A DNA stretch of 64,000 nucleotides from Rhizobiaceae bacterium. GTDB lineage: Bacteria; Pseudomonadota; Alphaproteobacteria; Rhizobiales; Rhizobiaceae. The translations under genes and the position numbers were made by a program. Of the stretch, positions 19,192 through 28,461 are shown piece after piece. Within the stretch, counting starts at the first letter, position 1, and each line of letters begins with the position of its first letter. The stretch is taken from positions 1 to 64,000 of the forward strand of contig JAMLJA010000002.1 in assembly GCA_023953905.1 (NCBI GenBank), written 5' to 3'. The notes below the pieces were generated by a model, which saw only the letters and a program-made list of their open reading frames with translations, was not told the DNA's origin and ran no database searches.

Positions 19192-20155
19192 TGTCCCCGC
19201 CGATATATCGCGCATCCATGCGTCCCGGCGAAGCCGCAGGGGACCTTCGCCGATCATTCCGCCTCAGAGCGTGTCGGGGCAGTCCTTGGTGCTGGTCATC
19301 GCCATCATGACGTTTCTCTCCTGCCTGACGCTGGGAGCCGTGACAATGATACGCGACACGGCGGCGGTCTGGCAGACACAGATCTCGCGCGAAGCGACGA
19401 TTCAGATCAAGCCGATCGAGGGACTGGACATGGATACTGCGCTCGGGACCGCGGCATCCATCGTGTCTGGATTCTCAGGCGTCACCGGCACGCGCATAGT
19501 GGATGAGCAGGCCACGGCGCGACTGCTTGAACCATGGCTTGGCAGCAGCATCGATTTCGAACAACTGCCGATTCCCCGTCTCGTCATCGTGACGGTGGAC
19601 CGGTCCAATCCACCTGACTTCGAGGCGATTCGCGCGAGCCTTGCGCCGGAAATCCCTTCCGCGACACTTGACGATCACCGCACCTGGGTGGACCGGCTGG
19701 TGGCGATGGCCCGCAGCATGGTGATGATCGGCGTCTCCGTGCTGGCGCTGATGTTGACGGCCACGGTCCTTACAGTCGTCTTCGCCACGCGAGGCGCAAT
19801 GTCGGGGGCCGGCCACATTATCGATGTGTTGCATTTCGTCGGCGCTGAGGCTGGCTTCATTGCCGTGCAATTCCGCCGTCATTTCCTCATGACAGGGGCA
19901 AAGGGAGCCGTTGCCGGCGGCATCGCTGCCGTCGCCACTTTCATCGCCTTTTCATGGTGGTCGTCCATGAACATGGCGACTCCGGGGGGCGATCAGGCCG
20001 CCGCCTTGTTCGGCAACTTTGCCATTGGCACCAGCGGATATACCGGGGTGGCGTTCGTCGTCGTCGCCATTGCCGTCATAACGGCGCTCACCTCCCACCT
20101 CACCGTCGTCGCCTATCTGACGGACATCGATTCGAGACAGCCCGATGGCGGTTGA
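19184..20155 (+). CDS. ftsX: cell division protein FtsX
   Basis: A 323-residue FtsX-family permease. The first membrane span (about 38-58) is followed by a periplasmic domain of about 120 residues, then three more spans (about 180-205, 230-260 and 285-310). It is poorly conserved, as is usual for alphaproteobacterial FtsX, so the call leans on topology and on the overlap with ftsE: the ATG at 19184 lies inside the end of ftsE. The gene in turn overlaps the YdcF-like gene by 11 bases. Confidence 0.88.
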   Translation: MTDVPADISRIHASRRSRRGPSPIIPPQSVSGQSLVLVIAIMTFLSCLTLGAVTMIRDTAAVWQTQISREATIQIKPIEGLDMDTALGTAASIVSGFSGVTGTRIVDEQATARLLEPWLGSSIDFEQLPIPRLVIVTVDRSNPPDFEAIRASLAPEIPSATLDDHRTWVDRLVAMARSMVMIGVSVLALMLTATVLTVVFATRGAMSGAGHIIDVLHFVGAEAGFIAVQFRRHFLMTGAKGAVAGGIAAVATFIAFSWWSSMNMATPGGDQAAALFGNFAIGTSGYTGVAFVVVAIAVITALTSHLTVVAYLTDIDSRQPDGG

Positions 20156-20852
20156 GGAGAAGGACCAGACAAACCTCCCAGAAGCAGCATCCGGCGAAAG
20201 GGGGCGCGGGCGCCTGCGCCGCTTTACCCGCTTTGGAGCTTTGAGCGCGCTCGCCTGCGTCTTTGTTTTCGCAGCCGGTTTTGCCTTGTTTGCAGATTAT
20301 GTCAGCTCACTTGCGACTCCCCGCAATCCGGGGCCCGCAGATGCCATCATCGTTGTCACCGGCGGAAAGTCCAGACTGGAGGCAGCCGTCGACCTACTCA
20401 AGTCAGGGAAGGGATCGCGGTTGTTGATCAGCGGCGTCCATCCGGCGGCAGGACTGGACGATCTGCGCGCGGTGACAGGGGGCGATCGTCGTCTGTTCAA
20501 TTGCTGCGTCGACATTGATCACGAGGCGCTGGACACCATTGGCAACGCGCAGGAAAGCGCCAAATGGCTCAAGGACCACAAATACGGGCGCGCGATCCTC
20601 GTTACCAACAACTATCATATGCCGCGCACCTTGCTGGAAATGAAGCGCGTCATGGCCGATACGGAATTCGTGCCCTACCCGGTTGTCAACACGCCAATGG
20701 GCGACGGAAGCTGGCTCACGAAAGGCGAAGTGATACGGGTGCTGTTCACCGAGTATGCGAAATATCTTGCTGCCGTCGTTCGCGGGATGCTGCCCCACAA
20801 GGCAGAGGCCGCCGCGCTGAAGATGGTGCACGCGTCTCCTGCTGCCGGATGA
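20145..20852 (+). CDS. YdcF/SanA family (DUF218) membrane protein
   Basis: A 235-residue protein with one N-terminal membrane span (residues about 28-50) and an extracytoplasmic DUF218 domain: DAIIVVTGGKSRLEAAVDLL, then LLISGVHPAAG, VTNNYHMPRTLLEMKR and a terminal part. The family includes SanA, linked to envelope barrier function, and YdcF. Translation is coupled to ftsX by an 11-base overlap, and plsC follows 77 bases later, so it is probably part of an envelope-biogenesis operon. Biochemical role unknown. Confidence 0.82.
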   Translation: MAVEEKDQTNLPEAASGERGRGRLRRFTRFGALSALACVFVFAAGFALFADYVSSLATPRNPGPADAIIVVTGGKSRLEAAVDLLKSGKGSRLLISGVHPAAGLDDLRAVTGGDRRLFNCCVDIDHEALDTIGNAQESAKWLKDHKYGRAILVTNNYHMPRTLLEMKRVMADTEFVPYPVVNTPMGDGSWLTKGEVIRVLFTEYAKYLAAVVRGMLPHKAEAAALKMVHASPAAG

Positions 20853-20929
20853 ATGGCCGATGAGAAGCGCCTTTTCACGCCCCGCTTCAATGGTGTAACC
20901 AGCGCCGACCCTCGAATTCGGACTGCCTC

Positions 20930-21718
20930 ATGCTCGTTGTCAGATCATTGGCGTTCAACACCGCCTTCTACGCCAGCCTGATCGTGCAGATGATCGTCTG
21001 GGCGCCGTTCTACTTTCTTGCGCCGCGCAGGATCGCCTGGTTTGTCCCTAAGTTCTGGGCGCGCAGCTGCGCCTGGCTGTACGCGACAATTGCAAGGACC
21101 AAATCAGACATCACGGGTGTAGAGAACCTGCCACAGGGCTCCTTCATCCTTGCTCCGAAGCACCAGTCGTTCTGGGATGCCATCAACTTCTTTCCCTACC
21201 TTGAGGATCCCCTCTACATCCTGAAAAGGGAGTTGCAGTGGATACCGTTCTTCGGCTGGTACATCATGAAGATGCGCATGATCCCGGTCGATCGCGGGAG
21301 CCGCGCCAAGGCACTGAAGGCGGTGGTGGAAGCAACCAGAAAGGAGATGGCGCGCAATCCTCGCCAGCTCATCATCTATCCCGAAGGCACCCGCCGGCCG
21401 CCCGGTGCAGAGCCCGCCTACAAGTGGGGCATCGTCGAGCTCTATACATCGCTGAATGTGCCGGTGGTGCCGGTCGCGCATGTGGCGGGCCTCTATTGGC
21501 CACGCCGAAAATTCCTGCGCTTTCCCGGCACGATCAAGGCGCGCTTTCTAAAGCCGATCGAACCCGGCCTCCCCAAGGACAAGTTCATGGAACGCCTGAT
21601 TTCGGAAACGGAAGCTGCCTGCGACGCGCTCCTGATCGAAGCGGCGCAATCGAAGAACCCACCGCCAATGCCGCCATCCGCCGTGAAGCGGCTGGCGGAA
21701 CTCGGCATCTCCATCTAG
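20930..21718 (+). CDS. plsC: 1-acyl-sn-glycerol-3-phosphate acyltransferase
   Basis: A 262-residue acyltransferase making phosphatidic acid from lysophosphatidic acid. The catalytic HX4D motif is HQSFWD (His78, Asp83), followed by the glycerol-phosphate-binding motif PEGTRRPPG. An N-terminal hydrophobic helix (about 13-32) anchors it to the inner membrane. It closes the ftsE-ftsX-ydcF-plsC run and converges with gloB. Confidence 0.92.
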   Translation: MLVVRSLAFNTAFYASLIVQMIVWAPFYFLAPRRIAWFVPKFWARSCAWLYATIARTKSDITGVENLPQGSFILAPKHQSFWDAINFFPYLEDPLYILKRELQWIPFFGWYIMKMRMIPVDRGSRAKALKAVVEATRKEMARNPRQLIIYPEGTRRPPGAEPAYKWGIVELYTSLNVPVVPVAHVAGLYWPRRKFLRFPGTIKARFLKPIEPGLPKDKFMERLISETEAACDALLIEAAQSKNPPPMPPSAVKRLAELGISI

Positions 21719-21759
21719 AGCGATTCCGGAACGACGCCTCGCGCGACTGGGTTTCCGGG

Positions 21760-22527
21760 TCAGAAATTGTCCTTGCGCTTGCGGATTTCGGCAAAAACCT
21801 CCGCGTCGGTCGCGCTTTCCATGCCGAGATGTTTGCGAATGGCAGGATCTGCCCATCGCAGGAACGGATTTGTATCGAGTTCTTCGCCGATCGTCGTCGG
21901 CAGGGTCGCTTTGCCCTCACCCCTGAGCTTCTCGATCTCCTTCGCCCGTTCCTTCAGCTTCGGGTTCTCCGGATCGATCGTCAGGGCAAACTTGGCGTTG
22001 GAAAGCGTGTACTCGTGACCGCAATAAACGACAGTCTCCCGGGGGAGCGCAGCGAGTTTCTTCAGCGAATTGTACATCACCGGAGGGGGTGCCTCGAACA
22101 GACGTCCGCAGCCAAGCGCAAAAAGCGTATCTGCCGTGAAGGCAACACCGCTCGACGGCAGGTAGAACGAGATATGTCCGGCTGTATGGCCCGGCGTTTC
22201 GATGACGCGGATGTCCTCGCCGCCAAACTTGATGACATCGCCTTCTTTCACCTGCTCGTCGATGCCGGGAATCTTGTCCGCCTCTGCCTTCGGACCGATG
22301 ATCTTCAGGTTGAACTTCTGCTTCAGCGACAGGTTCGCTTCGACATGGTCGATATGATGATGTGTCGTCAGAATGACCGTTGGCTTCCAACCGGTGCGCG
22401 CAACGGCTTCCAGGATCGATGATTCCTCAGGCGCATCAATCAGCGCGGTCTCGCCACTCTGGTCGTCATGTATCAGCACGCCGAAATTGTCGGCGCGACA
22501 AGTGAACTGGTCGATGTGAATCGTCAT
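21760..22527 (-). CDS. gloB: hydroxyacylglutathione hydrolase (glyoxalase II)
   Basis: A 255-residue metallo-beta-lactamase-fold enzyme that hydrolyses S-lactoylglutathione to lactate and glutathione. The binuclear metal motif THHHIDH is at residues 55-61; later metal ligands lie in TPGHTAGH and the GHEYT segment. The ATG at 22527 was chosen because it gives [10 protein letters not shown], the family N-terminus; the frame stays open upstream without conserved sequence. Confidence 0.93.
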   Translation of the reverse strand: MTIHIDQFTCRADNFGVLIHDDQSGETALIDAPEESSILEAVARTGWKPTVILTTHHHIDHVEANLSLKQKFNLKIIGPKAEADKIPGIDEQVKEGDVIKFGGEDIRVIETPGHTAGHISFYLPSSGVAFTADTLFALGCGRLFEAPPPVMYNSLKKLAALPRETVVYCGHEYTLSNAKFALTIDPENPKLKERAKEIEKLRGEGKATLPTTIGEELDTNPFLRWADPAIRKHLGMESATDAEVFAEIRKRKDNF

Positions 22528-22648
22528 GCATGGGTCTCCGGACTTTCGCCGGAACATAGGGAGGCAAGCGTCCCATGTCACCCTATGCGGACCATGTTTG
22601 AAGTCTCCAGCGGTCGCGGTACCGACGCGGACCTGCTATTCTCACGTC

Positions 22649-23413
22649 ATGTATTGTGACATTATCGCCCTGCGCGCGTTTTACGGGTCGATGCTCGGAA
22701 GGTTCGCCGAACACTCGATCACCATGGCGCTTTCCTCGATCTGGGCCAAGCTGCCGAGCGAGCGGCTGGTCGGACTTGGTTATGCTCTGCCTTGGCTGGA
22801 CAGGTTCGGCGCGGATGCCGATCGCGTGTTTGCGTTTATGCCCGCCACACAGGGAGCGGTCGTCTGGCCGACCGGCGGTCCATCGGCGACGGCACTGGTG
22901 TTCGATGAGGAATTGCCGCTTGTCGATTCTTCGATCGACCGTATGTTGGTCATCCACGCGCTTGAGCACGCGGAAAGTCCCCGCGAAACGCTAAAGGAAA
23001 TCTGGCGTGTGCTGTCGCCCGCTGGCCGCATCGTGATCGTCGTGCCGAACCGTCGCGGCGTTTGGGCGCGTTTCGAGCACACTCCATTCGGAACCGGGCG
23101 GCCTTTCTCGCGCAGCCAACTGTCGGAGCTTTTGCGGGAAACCAACTTCACCCCGTCAGCATGGGCCGACGGCTTGTTTTTCCCGCCGTCGAAGCGGCGC
23201 TTCATTTTGCGGCTCCACAGCCTTCTCGAGCGCGCTGGTCGGCGTTTCTGGCCGATCTTTTCCGGCGTCATCGTCGTCGAGGCGCAGAAGCGGGTCTATC
23301 AGGGCGTGCCCGTCACCCAGCGGGCCTCCCGTCGCGTGTTCGCGCCGGTATTCTCGCCGCAAGGCGTTCGTGCCGCATCTGTCTCGACAAAAGAGACCGC
23401 GCTGGATCGGTAG
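22649..23413 (+). CDS. SAM-dependent methyltransferase (methyltransf_11 type)
   Basis: A 254-residue predicted class I methyltransferase. Motif I is probably VGLGYALPWL in the N-terminal third, the post-motif region contains SSIDRMLVIHALEHAE, and VLSPAGRIVIVVPNRRG is the typical strand 5 segment. It is divergent from gloB with 121 bases between; the pair is a common rhizobial neighbourhood. The target is unknown. The ATG at 22649 (MYCDIIALRAFY) agrees with the family N-terminus better than the upstream ATG at 22526, which lies in gloB. Confidence 0.8.
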   Translation: MYCDIIALRAFYGSMLGRFAEHSITMALSSIWAKLPSERLVGLGYALPWLDRFGADADRVFAFMPATQGAVVWPTGGPSATALVFDEELPLVDSSIDRMLVIHALEHAESPRETLKEIWRVLSPAGRIVIVVPNRRGVWARFEHTPFGTGRPFSRSQLSELLRETNFTPSAWADGLFFPPSKRRFILRLHSLLERAGRRFWPIFSGVIVVEAQKRVYQGVPVTQRASRRVFAPVFSPQGVRAASVSTKETALDR

Positions 23414-23527
23414 TTTTCCGATCTTCCAATTGTCCTGACGACGTGGCCATGTTGGGCTATCGTGGCGCGAACGTCGTACAGTGGCTGAGAAGGCCCGGTC
23501 CGGCGCTCAAGCGGTGGGAGGACAGAT

Positions 23528-24373
23528 ATGAATTTTTTGAGTCAGATAACCGGCTCGTTCGCCATGCCGGCAGCCGAGAATCCGACGGTCGCCATGATGG
23601 ACGCGGCCTATCGGCATCATGGGATCGATGCCCGCTACATCAATTGCGAAGTCGCTCCAGAAAAGCTGGGCGATGCGGTACGCGGAGCGCGGGCCATGGG
23701 ATGGAAGGGCTTCAACTGCTCGCTGCCGCACAAGGTTTCGGTTATCGAGCACCTCGATGGCCTGGGTGAATCGGCGGCCATCATGCAGGCTGTCAACTGC
23801 GCGGTGCTGCGCGACGGCAGGCTTATCGGCGAGAACACCGACGGAAAGGGCTTTCTGAAGTCTCTGCGCGAAATCGCAGACCCCGCGGGCAAGCAGGTGC
23901 TGGTCTTCGGCGCTGGGGGCGCTTCGCGCGCCATATGCGTGGAACTCGCATTGGCCGGTGCGGAGCGCATCACCGTGGTCAACCGAGGCAAGGCGCGCGG
24001 AGAGGAACTCGTGAAGCTGGTCGACACCAACACGTTAGCAAATGCTGAGTTTCTGCCATGGAGCTCGTCTTTCCGTATTCCGGGCGAGACGGACATCATC
24101 GTCAACGCCACATCTATCGGGCTATATCCCGATATCGACGCCCGGCTGGACATCGATCCCGTCAGCCTGACACCCGGACTGGTGGTCGCAGACATCATTC
24201 CCAATCCGCCACGCACGCGATTGATCGAGGATGCTCAGGCGCGCGGATGCGAAGTGCTGGATGGGCTTGGAATGCTCGTCAATCAGGGCATTATCAATAT
24301 CAAATACTGGACTGGCGTGGACGCGAATGGCGCGGTCATGCGCGCCAAGCTGGAGGAGATATTTGGCTTGTGA
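23528..24373 (+). CDS. shikimate dehydrogenase-like oxidoreductase
   Basis: A 281-residue AroE-superfamily NADP oxidoreductase. The catalytic pair is kept: Lys69 in NCSLPHK and Asp105 in ENTDGKG, as are Asn90 (QAVN) and the Gln in GLGMLVNQG. The NADP loop GAGGASR is at 128-134. The two serines that hold the shikimate carboxylate in AroE (S-K-S) are replaced: here the segment reads PAAENP, giving Ala16 and Asn18. The protein is therefore more likely an AroE-like paralogue (Ael1/RifI/quinate group) acting on another hydroxy acid. A true aroE would be expected elsewhere. It has AGGACAG just ahead of the ATG. Confidence 0.82.
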   Translation: MNFLSQITGSFAMPAAENPTVAMMDAAYRHHGIDARYINCEVAPEKLGDAVRGARAMGWKGFNCSLPHKVSVIEHLDGLGESAAIMQAVNCAVLRDGRLIGENTDGKGFLKSLREIADPAGKQVLVFGAGGASRAICVELALAGAERITVVNRGKARGEELVKLVDTNTLANAEFLPWSSSFRIPGETDIIVNATSIGLYPDIDARLDIDPVSLTPGLVVADIIPNPPRTRLIEDAQARGCEVLDGLGMLVNQGIINIKYWTGVDANGAVMRAKLEEIFGL

Positions 24374-24388
24374 TCTGCCGTCTTTATC

Positions 24389-26158
24389 CTATCGCACGGG
24401 CCAGAAGAACAGCAATGCAGGCACGGCGACAATAACGACAATGAAGGATAGCGGGAGGCCAAGCCGGGGATAGTCGGAGAATTTGTACCCGCCCGGCCCC
24501 ATTACCAGCGTGTTGCACTGATGCCCGATCGGCGTGAGGAAATCGCATCCCGCGCCGATCGCGACCGCCATCAGGAAGGCTTCGGGCCGATAGCCGAGGC
24601 TGGTGGCGAATCCGGCAGCAATAGGTGCCATCACCAGCACCGTCGCCGCATTGTTGAGAAAAGGCGTGACGGCCATCGCGCAGACGAGCATCAGCGTCAG
24701 CGCGCCATAGTCAGGCAAGCTATGGCCGAACTGGGCAAGCCAGGTGGCGATCAGGTCGGTCGCGCCAGTCGTTCGCAGGGAATCGCTGACCGGGATAAGT
24801 GCTGCAAGCATCACCAGGATGGGGCCGTCCACGGCGGTATAGACATCGCGAACCGGCACGGCGTTGAGAAGAACCATGGCAACCGCAGCCGCGAAGAACG
24901 CAATGGAGATCGGCAGCAAACCGAAGGCCGTCGCACCCATTGCTGCAATCAGTACCGCCAGCGGCGCCAGTCCACGCCTGACGCTGCCGAGGCGCAATGG
25001 TCGTTCCGCAAGGGGCAGACAGCCGAAATCCCTCAGCTTCTCCGCCATGGTCGCGCGGTTTCCCTGAAGAACGATGACGTCCCCAAGCCGTAATGTGACC
25101 TCTCCCAAACGCTCCGTCAGGCGATCGCCTTTTCTGCTGACGGCAAGGAGATTGATGTTGAAACGCTCGTAGAGAGCCAGACGCTTTGCCGACCAGCCGA
25201 TAAGCGGTGAATTCTCGCCAATGACGGCCTCGATGGCTTCAGCTTCCGTTCCAGGTGTTTTCGAAAGGTCCCTGTCGCCCGTCACATCAAGCTTGGCCTG
25301 CGACACCACGCGCGCCAGTCCATCCTGATCGCCTTCGAGAAGAATGACGTCGCCCGCCCGGAACACGGAATCCGGCAGGGGCGCGATTCGCAACCCCGAA
25401 CGCATGATCGAGGTGACCACGACCTCTCCCTGCGCAATCTTCAGAAGATCGCTCACAGGGCGTCCCTTCAGCGCCGACTTCGCGGATATCCTGGCCTCGG
25501 CAAGATAGTTCTTGATGTCGATCGCCTCGTTGATCGAAGCACTTTCCCGGGAACGGGGGGGAACCAGCCAATAAAAGACGATCAGGAACGCCACGCCTGC
25601 CACGCACAAAACTGCGGCGACCGGAGTGAAATCGAACATGGAGAACGGCGTTCCCGTCATCTCGCCACGGATACGCGAAACCACGATATTGGGAGACGTG
25701 CCGACCTGGGTAAGCAACCCGCCAAGCAGCGAGCCGAAGGCCATTGGCATCAGAAAGACCGACGGAGAGGTGTTGGAGCGTCGAGCGAACTGGAACGCGA
25801 TAGGAATCATGATTGCCAACGCGCCGATATTCTTGACGATTGCCGACAAGAGCGTCACCACGATGACGAGCAGCGCCAGTTGAGCCCTCACCGATGACAG
25901 GTTCGGGGCAAACCGCTGTACGGCATATTCCATCATGCCGGACCGCGCGACGCCGTGGCTGACCACCAGCGCGCTGCCAACGATAATGACAATGTCGTCG
26001 CTGAAACCGCTGAATGCCGCATCGAACGGCACGATGCCGACAGCGACTGCAGCGAGCAGCGATCCTGCAGCGACAAGGTCGTAACGAAACCGCCCCCAGA
26101 CGAATGCGCCCATCATCAGCGCGATCACGAGAAACGACAGCACCTGACTGCTCGTCAC
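24389..26158 (-). CDS. SLC13/DASS-type anion transporter with two RCK_C domains
   Basis: A 589-residue membrane transporter. The N-terminal half and C-terminal half each hold about five to six hydrophobic segments of the divalent anion:sodium symporter fold (for example IVIIVGSALVVSHGVAR and PMAFGSLLGGLLTQVGTSPN, the SNT-like TSPN motif). Between them lie two soluble TrkA-C (RCK_C) domains at about residues 205-375. This architecture matches the sulfate/dicarboxylate-type SLC13 group. A GTG at 26158 was taken as start, with GGGGA about eight bases ahead; an open frame upstream shows no membrane or family sequence. Substrate unknown. Confidence 0.85.
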   Translation of the reverse strand: MTSSQVLSFLVIALMMGAFVWGRFRYDLVAAGSLLAAVAVGIVPFDAAFSGFSDDIVIIVGSALVVSHGVARSGMMEYAVQRFAPNLSSVRAQLALLVIVVTLLSAIVKNIGALAIMIPIAFQFARRSNTSPSVFLMPMAFGSLLGGLLTQVGTSPNIVVSRIRGEMTGTPFSMFDFTPVAAVLCVAGVAFLIVFYWLVPPRSRESASINEAIDIKNYLAEARISAKSALKGRPVSDLLKIAQGEVVVTSIMRSGLRIAPLPDSVFRAGDVILLEGDQDGLARVVSQAKLDVTGDRDLSKTPGTEAEAIEAVIGENSPLIGWSAKRLALYERFNINLLAVSRKGDRLTERLGEVTLRLGDVIVLQGNRATMAEKLRDFGCLPLAERPLRLGSVRRGLAPLAVLIAAMGATAFGLLPISIAFFAAAVAMVLLNAVPVRDVYTAVDGPILVMLAALIPVSDSLRTTGATDLIATWLAQFGHSLPDYGALTLMLVCAMAVTPFLNNAATVLVMAPIAAGFATSLGYRPEAFLMAVAIGAGCDFLTPIGHQCNTLVMGPGGYKFSDYPRLGLPLSFIVVIVAVPALLFFWPVR

Positions 26159-26411
26159 GGCTTTTCCCCAAGGGTCGGATGCGCCCAGAACGCGCGAAGA
26201 GGCTTGATCGTTGCGTACGCAGGCGAGCACCTTGCCATTGACATGCTGACGAAGCGCTCGTTGCCGCAACGGCGTACATCGCCCCGTGCCGGAGATCAAT
26301 GAGGGTACAGTGAGAAGATCACAGGCCTGGTCGTGCCGGTGCGACACTCGACAATGCGGCGTGCCGCCTGTATGCCGCTGGCGCGCCTGAGCGCTCGAAT
26401 GGACACGAAAG

Positions 26412-27518
26412 ATGACCGACAGAACAACTGACAATCGCCCACGGCCAAAGCCCGGAGTGATGGACATTGCCGCCTATGTACCCGGCAAGAGCTCAGCGCC
26501 CGAGGGTGTCAAGTTGCATAAGCTGTCGTCCAACGAGAACCCGCTCGGCCCTTCGCCCCGGTCGATCGAAGCTGCGCGGGACGTCGCCGGGCGGCTCGAT
26601 GTCTATCCTGACGGAAGCGCGACGCGCCTGCGCGAGGCCCTTGCAAAGACGCATGGACTTAATCCGGCGAACATCGTCTGTTCGAATGGATCGGACGAGA
26701 TACTTGGCCTGCTCGCGCAGACCTATCTGCAGCCGGGCGACGAGGCTATATTCACCGAGCACGCCTTCATGGTCTACAAGATCTACGTGCTGACCGCCGG
26801 CGCGACGCCTGTCATTGTGAAGGAAAAGAACGAGCGCGCCGATGTCGATGCGATCCTTGCAGCCGTCACACCCAAAACCCGCATATTGTTTCTTGCCAAT
26901 CCCAACAATCCTACCGGTACCTACCTGCCATTTGACGAGGTGCGCCGCCTGCATGCCGGTCTTCCTTCGAATGTCCTGTTCGTCCTCGATGCGGCCTATG
27001 CTGAATACGTGCGTCGCAACGACTACGAGGCAGGCATAGAACTGGTGTCCTCGTCGGAAAACGTCGTGATGACGCGCACTTTCTCCAAGCTTGGACTGGG
27101 CGGAGTGCGCCTCGGCTGGATGTACGCGCCACGCCACATCGTCGATGCCATCAACCGGGTCCGCGGCCCTTTTAACGTGAATGCGACCGCCATCGAGGCG
27201 GGCATTGCTGCTCTGGAAGACCGCGCGCATCTTGAGCGCAGCGTGGAACACAACGAACGCTGGCGCGTATGGCTCACCGAAAAGCTGACAGAGCTTGGGC
27301 TGCGCGTGACACCGAGTGTCGGCAACTTCATCCTGGTGCATTTCCCCGACGATGAGGCCCATTCGGCAACTGCTGCCGACACGTTTCTTACGGCGCGTGG
27401 CTATGTGCTGCGAGCCGTGACAGGCTATGGCTTTCCCAAGGCTTTGCGCATGTCGATCGGCACGGAAGAAGCCAATCGCGGTGTCGTCGACAGTCTCGCC
27501 GAGTTTTTGAAGAGATGA
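26412..27518 (+). CDS. hisC: histidinol-phosphate aminotransferase (HisC family)
   Basis: A 368-residue PLP aminotransferase of fold type I. The PLP lysine is Lys226 in [15 protein letters not shown], and NPNNPTG and LDAAYAEY are the typical cofactor contacts. It converts imidazole acetol-phosphate to histidinol-phosphate; in many bacteria this paralogue also transaminates aromatic keto acids. The stop overlaps the start of tyrC (ATGA), so it may serve mainly in tyrosine/phenylalanine synthesis here, as in the hisH-tyrA type pairings. Confidence 0.88.
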   Translation: MTDRTTDNRPRPKPGVMDIAAYVPGKSSAPEGVKLHKLSSNENPLGPSPRSIEAARDVAGRLDVYPDGSATRLREALAKTHGLNPANIVCSNGSDEILGLLAQTYLQPGDEAIFTEHAFMVYKIYVLTAGATPVIVKEKNERADVDAILAAVTPKTRILFLANPNNPTGTYLPFDEVRRLHAGLPSNVLFVLDAAYAEYVRRNDYEAGIELVSSSENVVMTRTFSKLGLGGVRLGWMYAPRHIVDAINRVRGPFNVNATAIEAGIAALEDRAHLERSVEHNERWRVWLTEKLTELGLRVTPSVGNFILVHFPDDEAHSATAADTFLTARGYVLRAVTGYGFPKALRMSIGTEEANRGVVDSLAEFLKR

Positions 27519-28456
27519 CGATGACGGAGCCTCTTTTCGACAAGATCGCACTGATCGGCATCGGTCTGATCGGATCGTCACTTGCCCGCGTCATCCGTCG
27601 CGAAAACCTGGCACATGAGATTGCGATTGCCACGCGCAGCCAGGATACACTTGATCGCGCGCGCGAACTGGAACTCGGCGACATCTACACGACCGACATG
27701 GCGGAGGGCGTGAGAGACGCCGATCTGGTCATTGTTTCGGTGCCCGTCGGTTCGTCAGGCGACGTCGCCGAACAGATCGCACCGGCTTTGAAGGCAGGCG
27801 CGATCGTCACGGATGTCGGCTCCACCAAAGGCTCCGTCATTGCCCAGATGGCGCCCTTTATTCCGCATGGTGTTCATTTCATCCCCGGCCATCCGCTCGC
27901 AGGCACCGAGAAATCCGGTCCGGATGCCGGCTTTGCGGATCTTTTCCAGAACCGCTGGTGCATTTTCACTCCCCTGCCCGATACAGATCCGCAAGCCTTG
28001 GAAAAGCTGTCCGAGTTCTGGCGTCGCTGCGGTTCGAACATCGACACGATGGACCCCGAACACCACGACAAGGTCCTAGCGATCGTCTCACATCTCCCGC
28101 ATATTATTGCCTACAATATCGTCGGAACAGCGGACGACCTGCAAACCGTGACCAAATCCGAGGTCATCAAATACTCGGCCTCCGGTTTCCGGGACTTTAC
28201 GCGTCTGGCCGCGTCTGACCCGACGATGTGGCGGGATGTTTGCCTCCACAACAGGGACGCCATACTGGAAATGCTGGCCCGCTTCTCGGAGGACCTGGCC
28301 TTTCTCCAGCGTGCGATCCGCTGGGGTGACGGTGACAAGCTCTTTGACCTGTTCACCCGCACACGCGCCGTACGCCGCTCCATCATCGAGGCGGGTCAGG
28401 AAATCGATGCGCCAGACTTCGGTCGCAAGTCCGTGGAAACGACTCCGAAGAAGTGA
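27515..28456 (+). CDS. tyrC: prephenate/arogenate (cyclohexadienyl) dehydrogenase
   Basis: A 313-residue enzyme of tyrosine synthesis. The NAD motif [11 protein letters not shown] starts at about residue 14; VGSTKGSV and [17 protein letters not shown] contain the active-site residues, including the conserved His of the GHP motif. It oxidises prephenate or arogenate with decarboxylation. Translation is coupled to hisC by a 4-base overlap. Confidence 0.92.
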   Translation: MTMTEPLFDKIALIGIGLIGSSLARVIRRENLAHEIAIATRSQDTLDRARELELGDIYTTDMAEGVRDADLVIVSVPVGSSGDVAEQIAPALKAGAIVTDVGSTKGSVIAQMAPFIPHGVHFIPGHPLAGTEKSGPDAGFADLFQNRWCIFTPLPDTDPQALEKLSEFWRRCGSNIDTMDPEHHDKVLAIVSHLPHIIAYNIVGTADDLQTVTKSEVIKYSASGFRDFTRLAASDPTMWRDVCLHNRDAILEMLARFSEDLAFLQRAIRWGDGDKLFDLFTRTRAVRRSIIEAGQEIDAPDFGRKSVETTPKK

Positions 28457-28461
28457 GTGTC

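Noticed and set aside
22649..23413. Methyltransferase suspected of lacking SAM motif I
   Set aside because: A second look shows VGLGYALPWL in the right place, a tolerable variant of motif I, so there is no good case for a dead enzyme.
26159..26411. Leader peptide or attenuator ahead of hisC
   Set aside because: No short frame rich in His or aromatic codons with a following terminator/antiterminator pair; only the divergent promoter region is likely.
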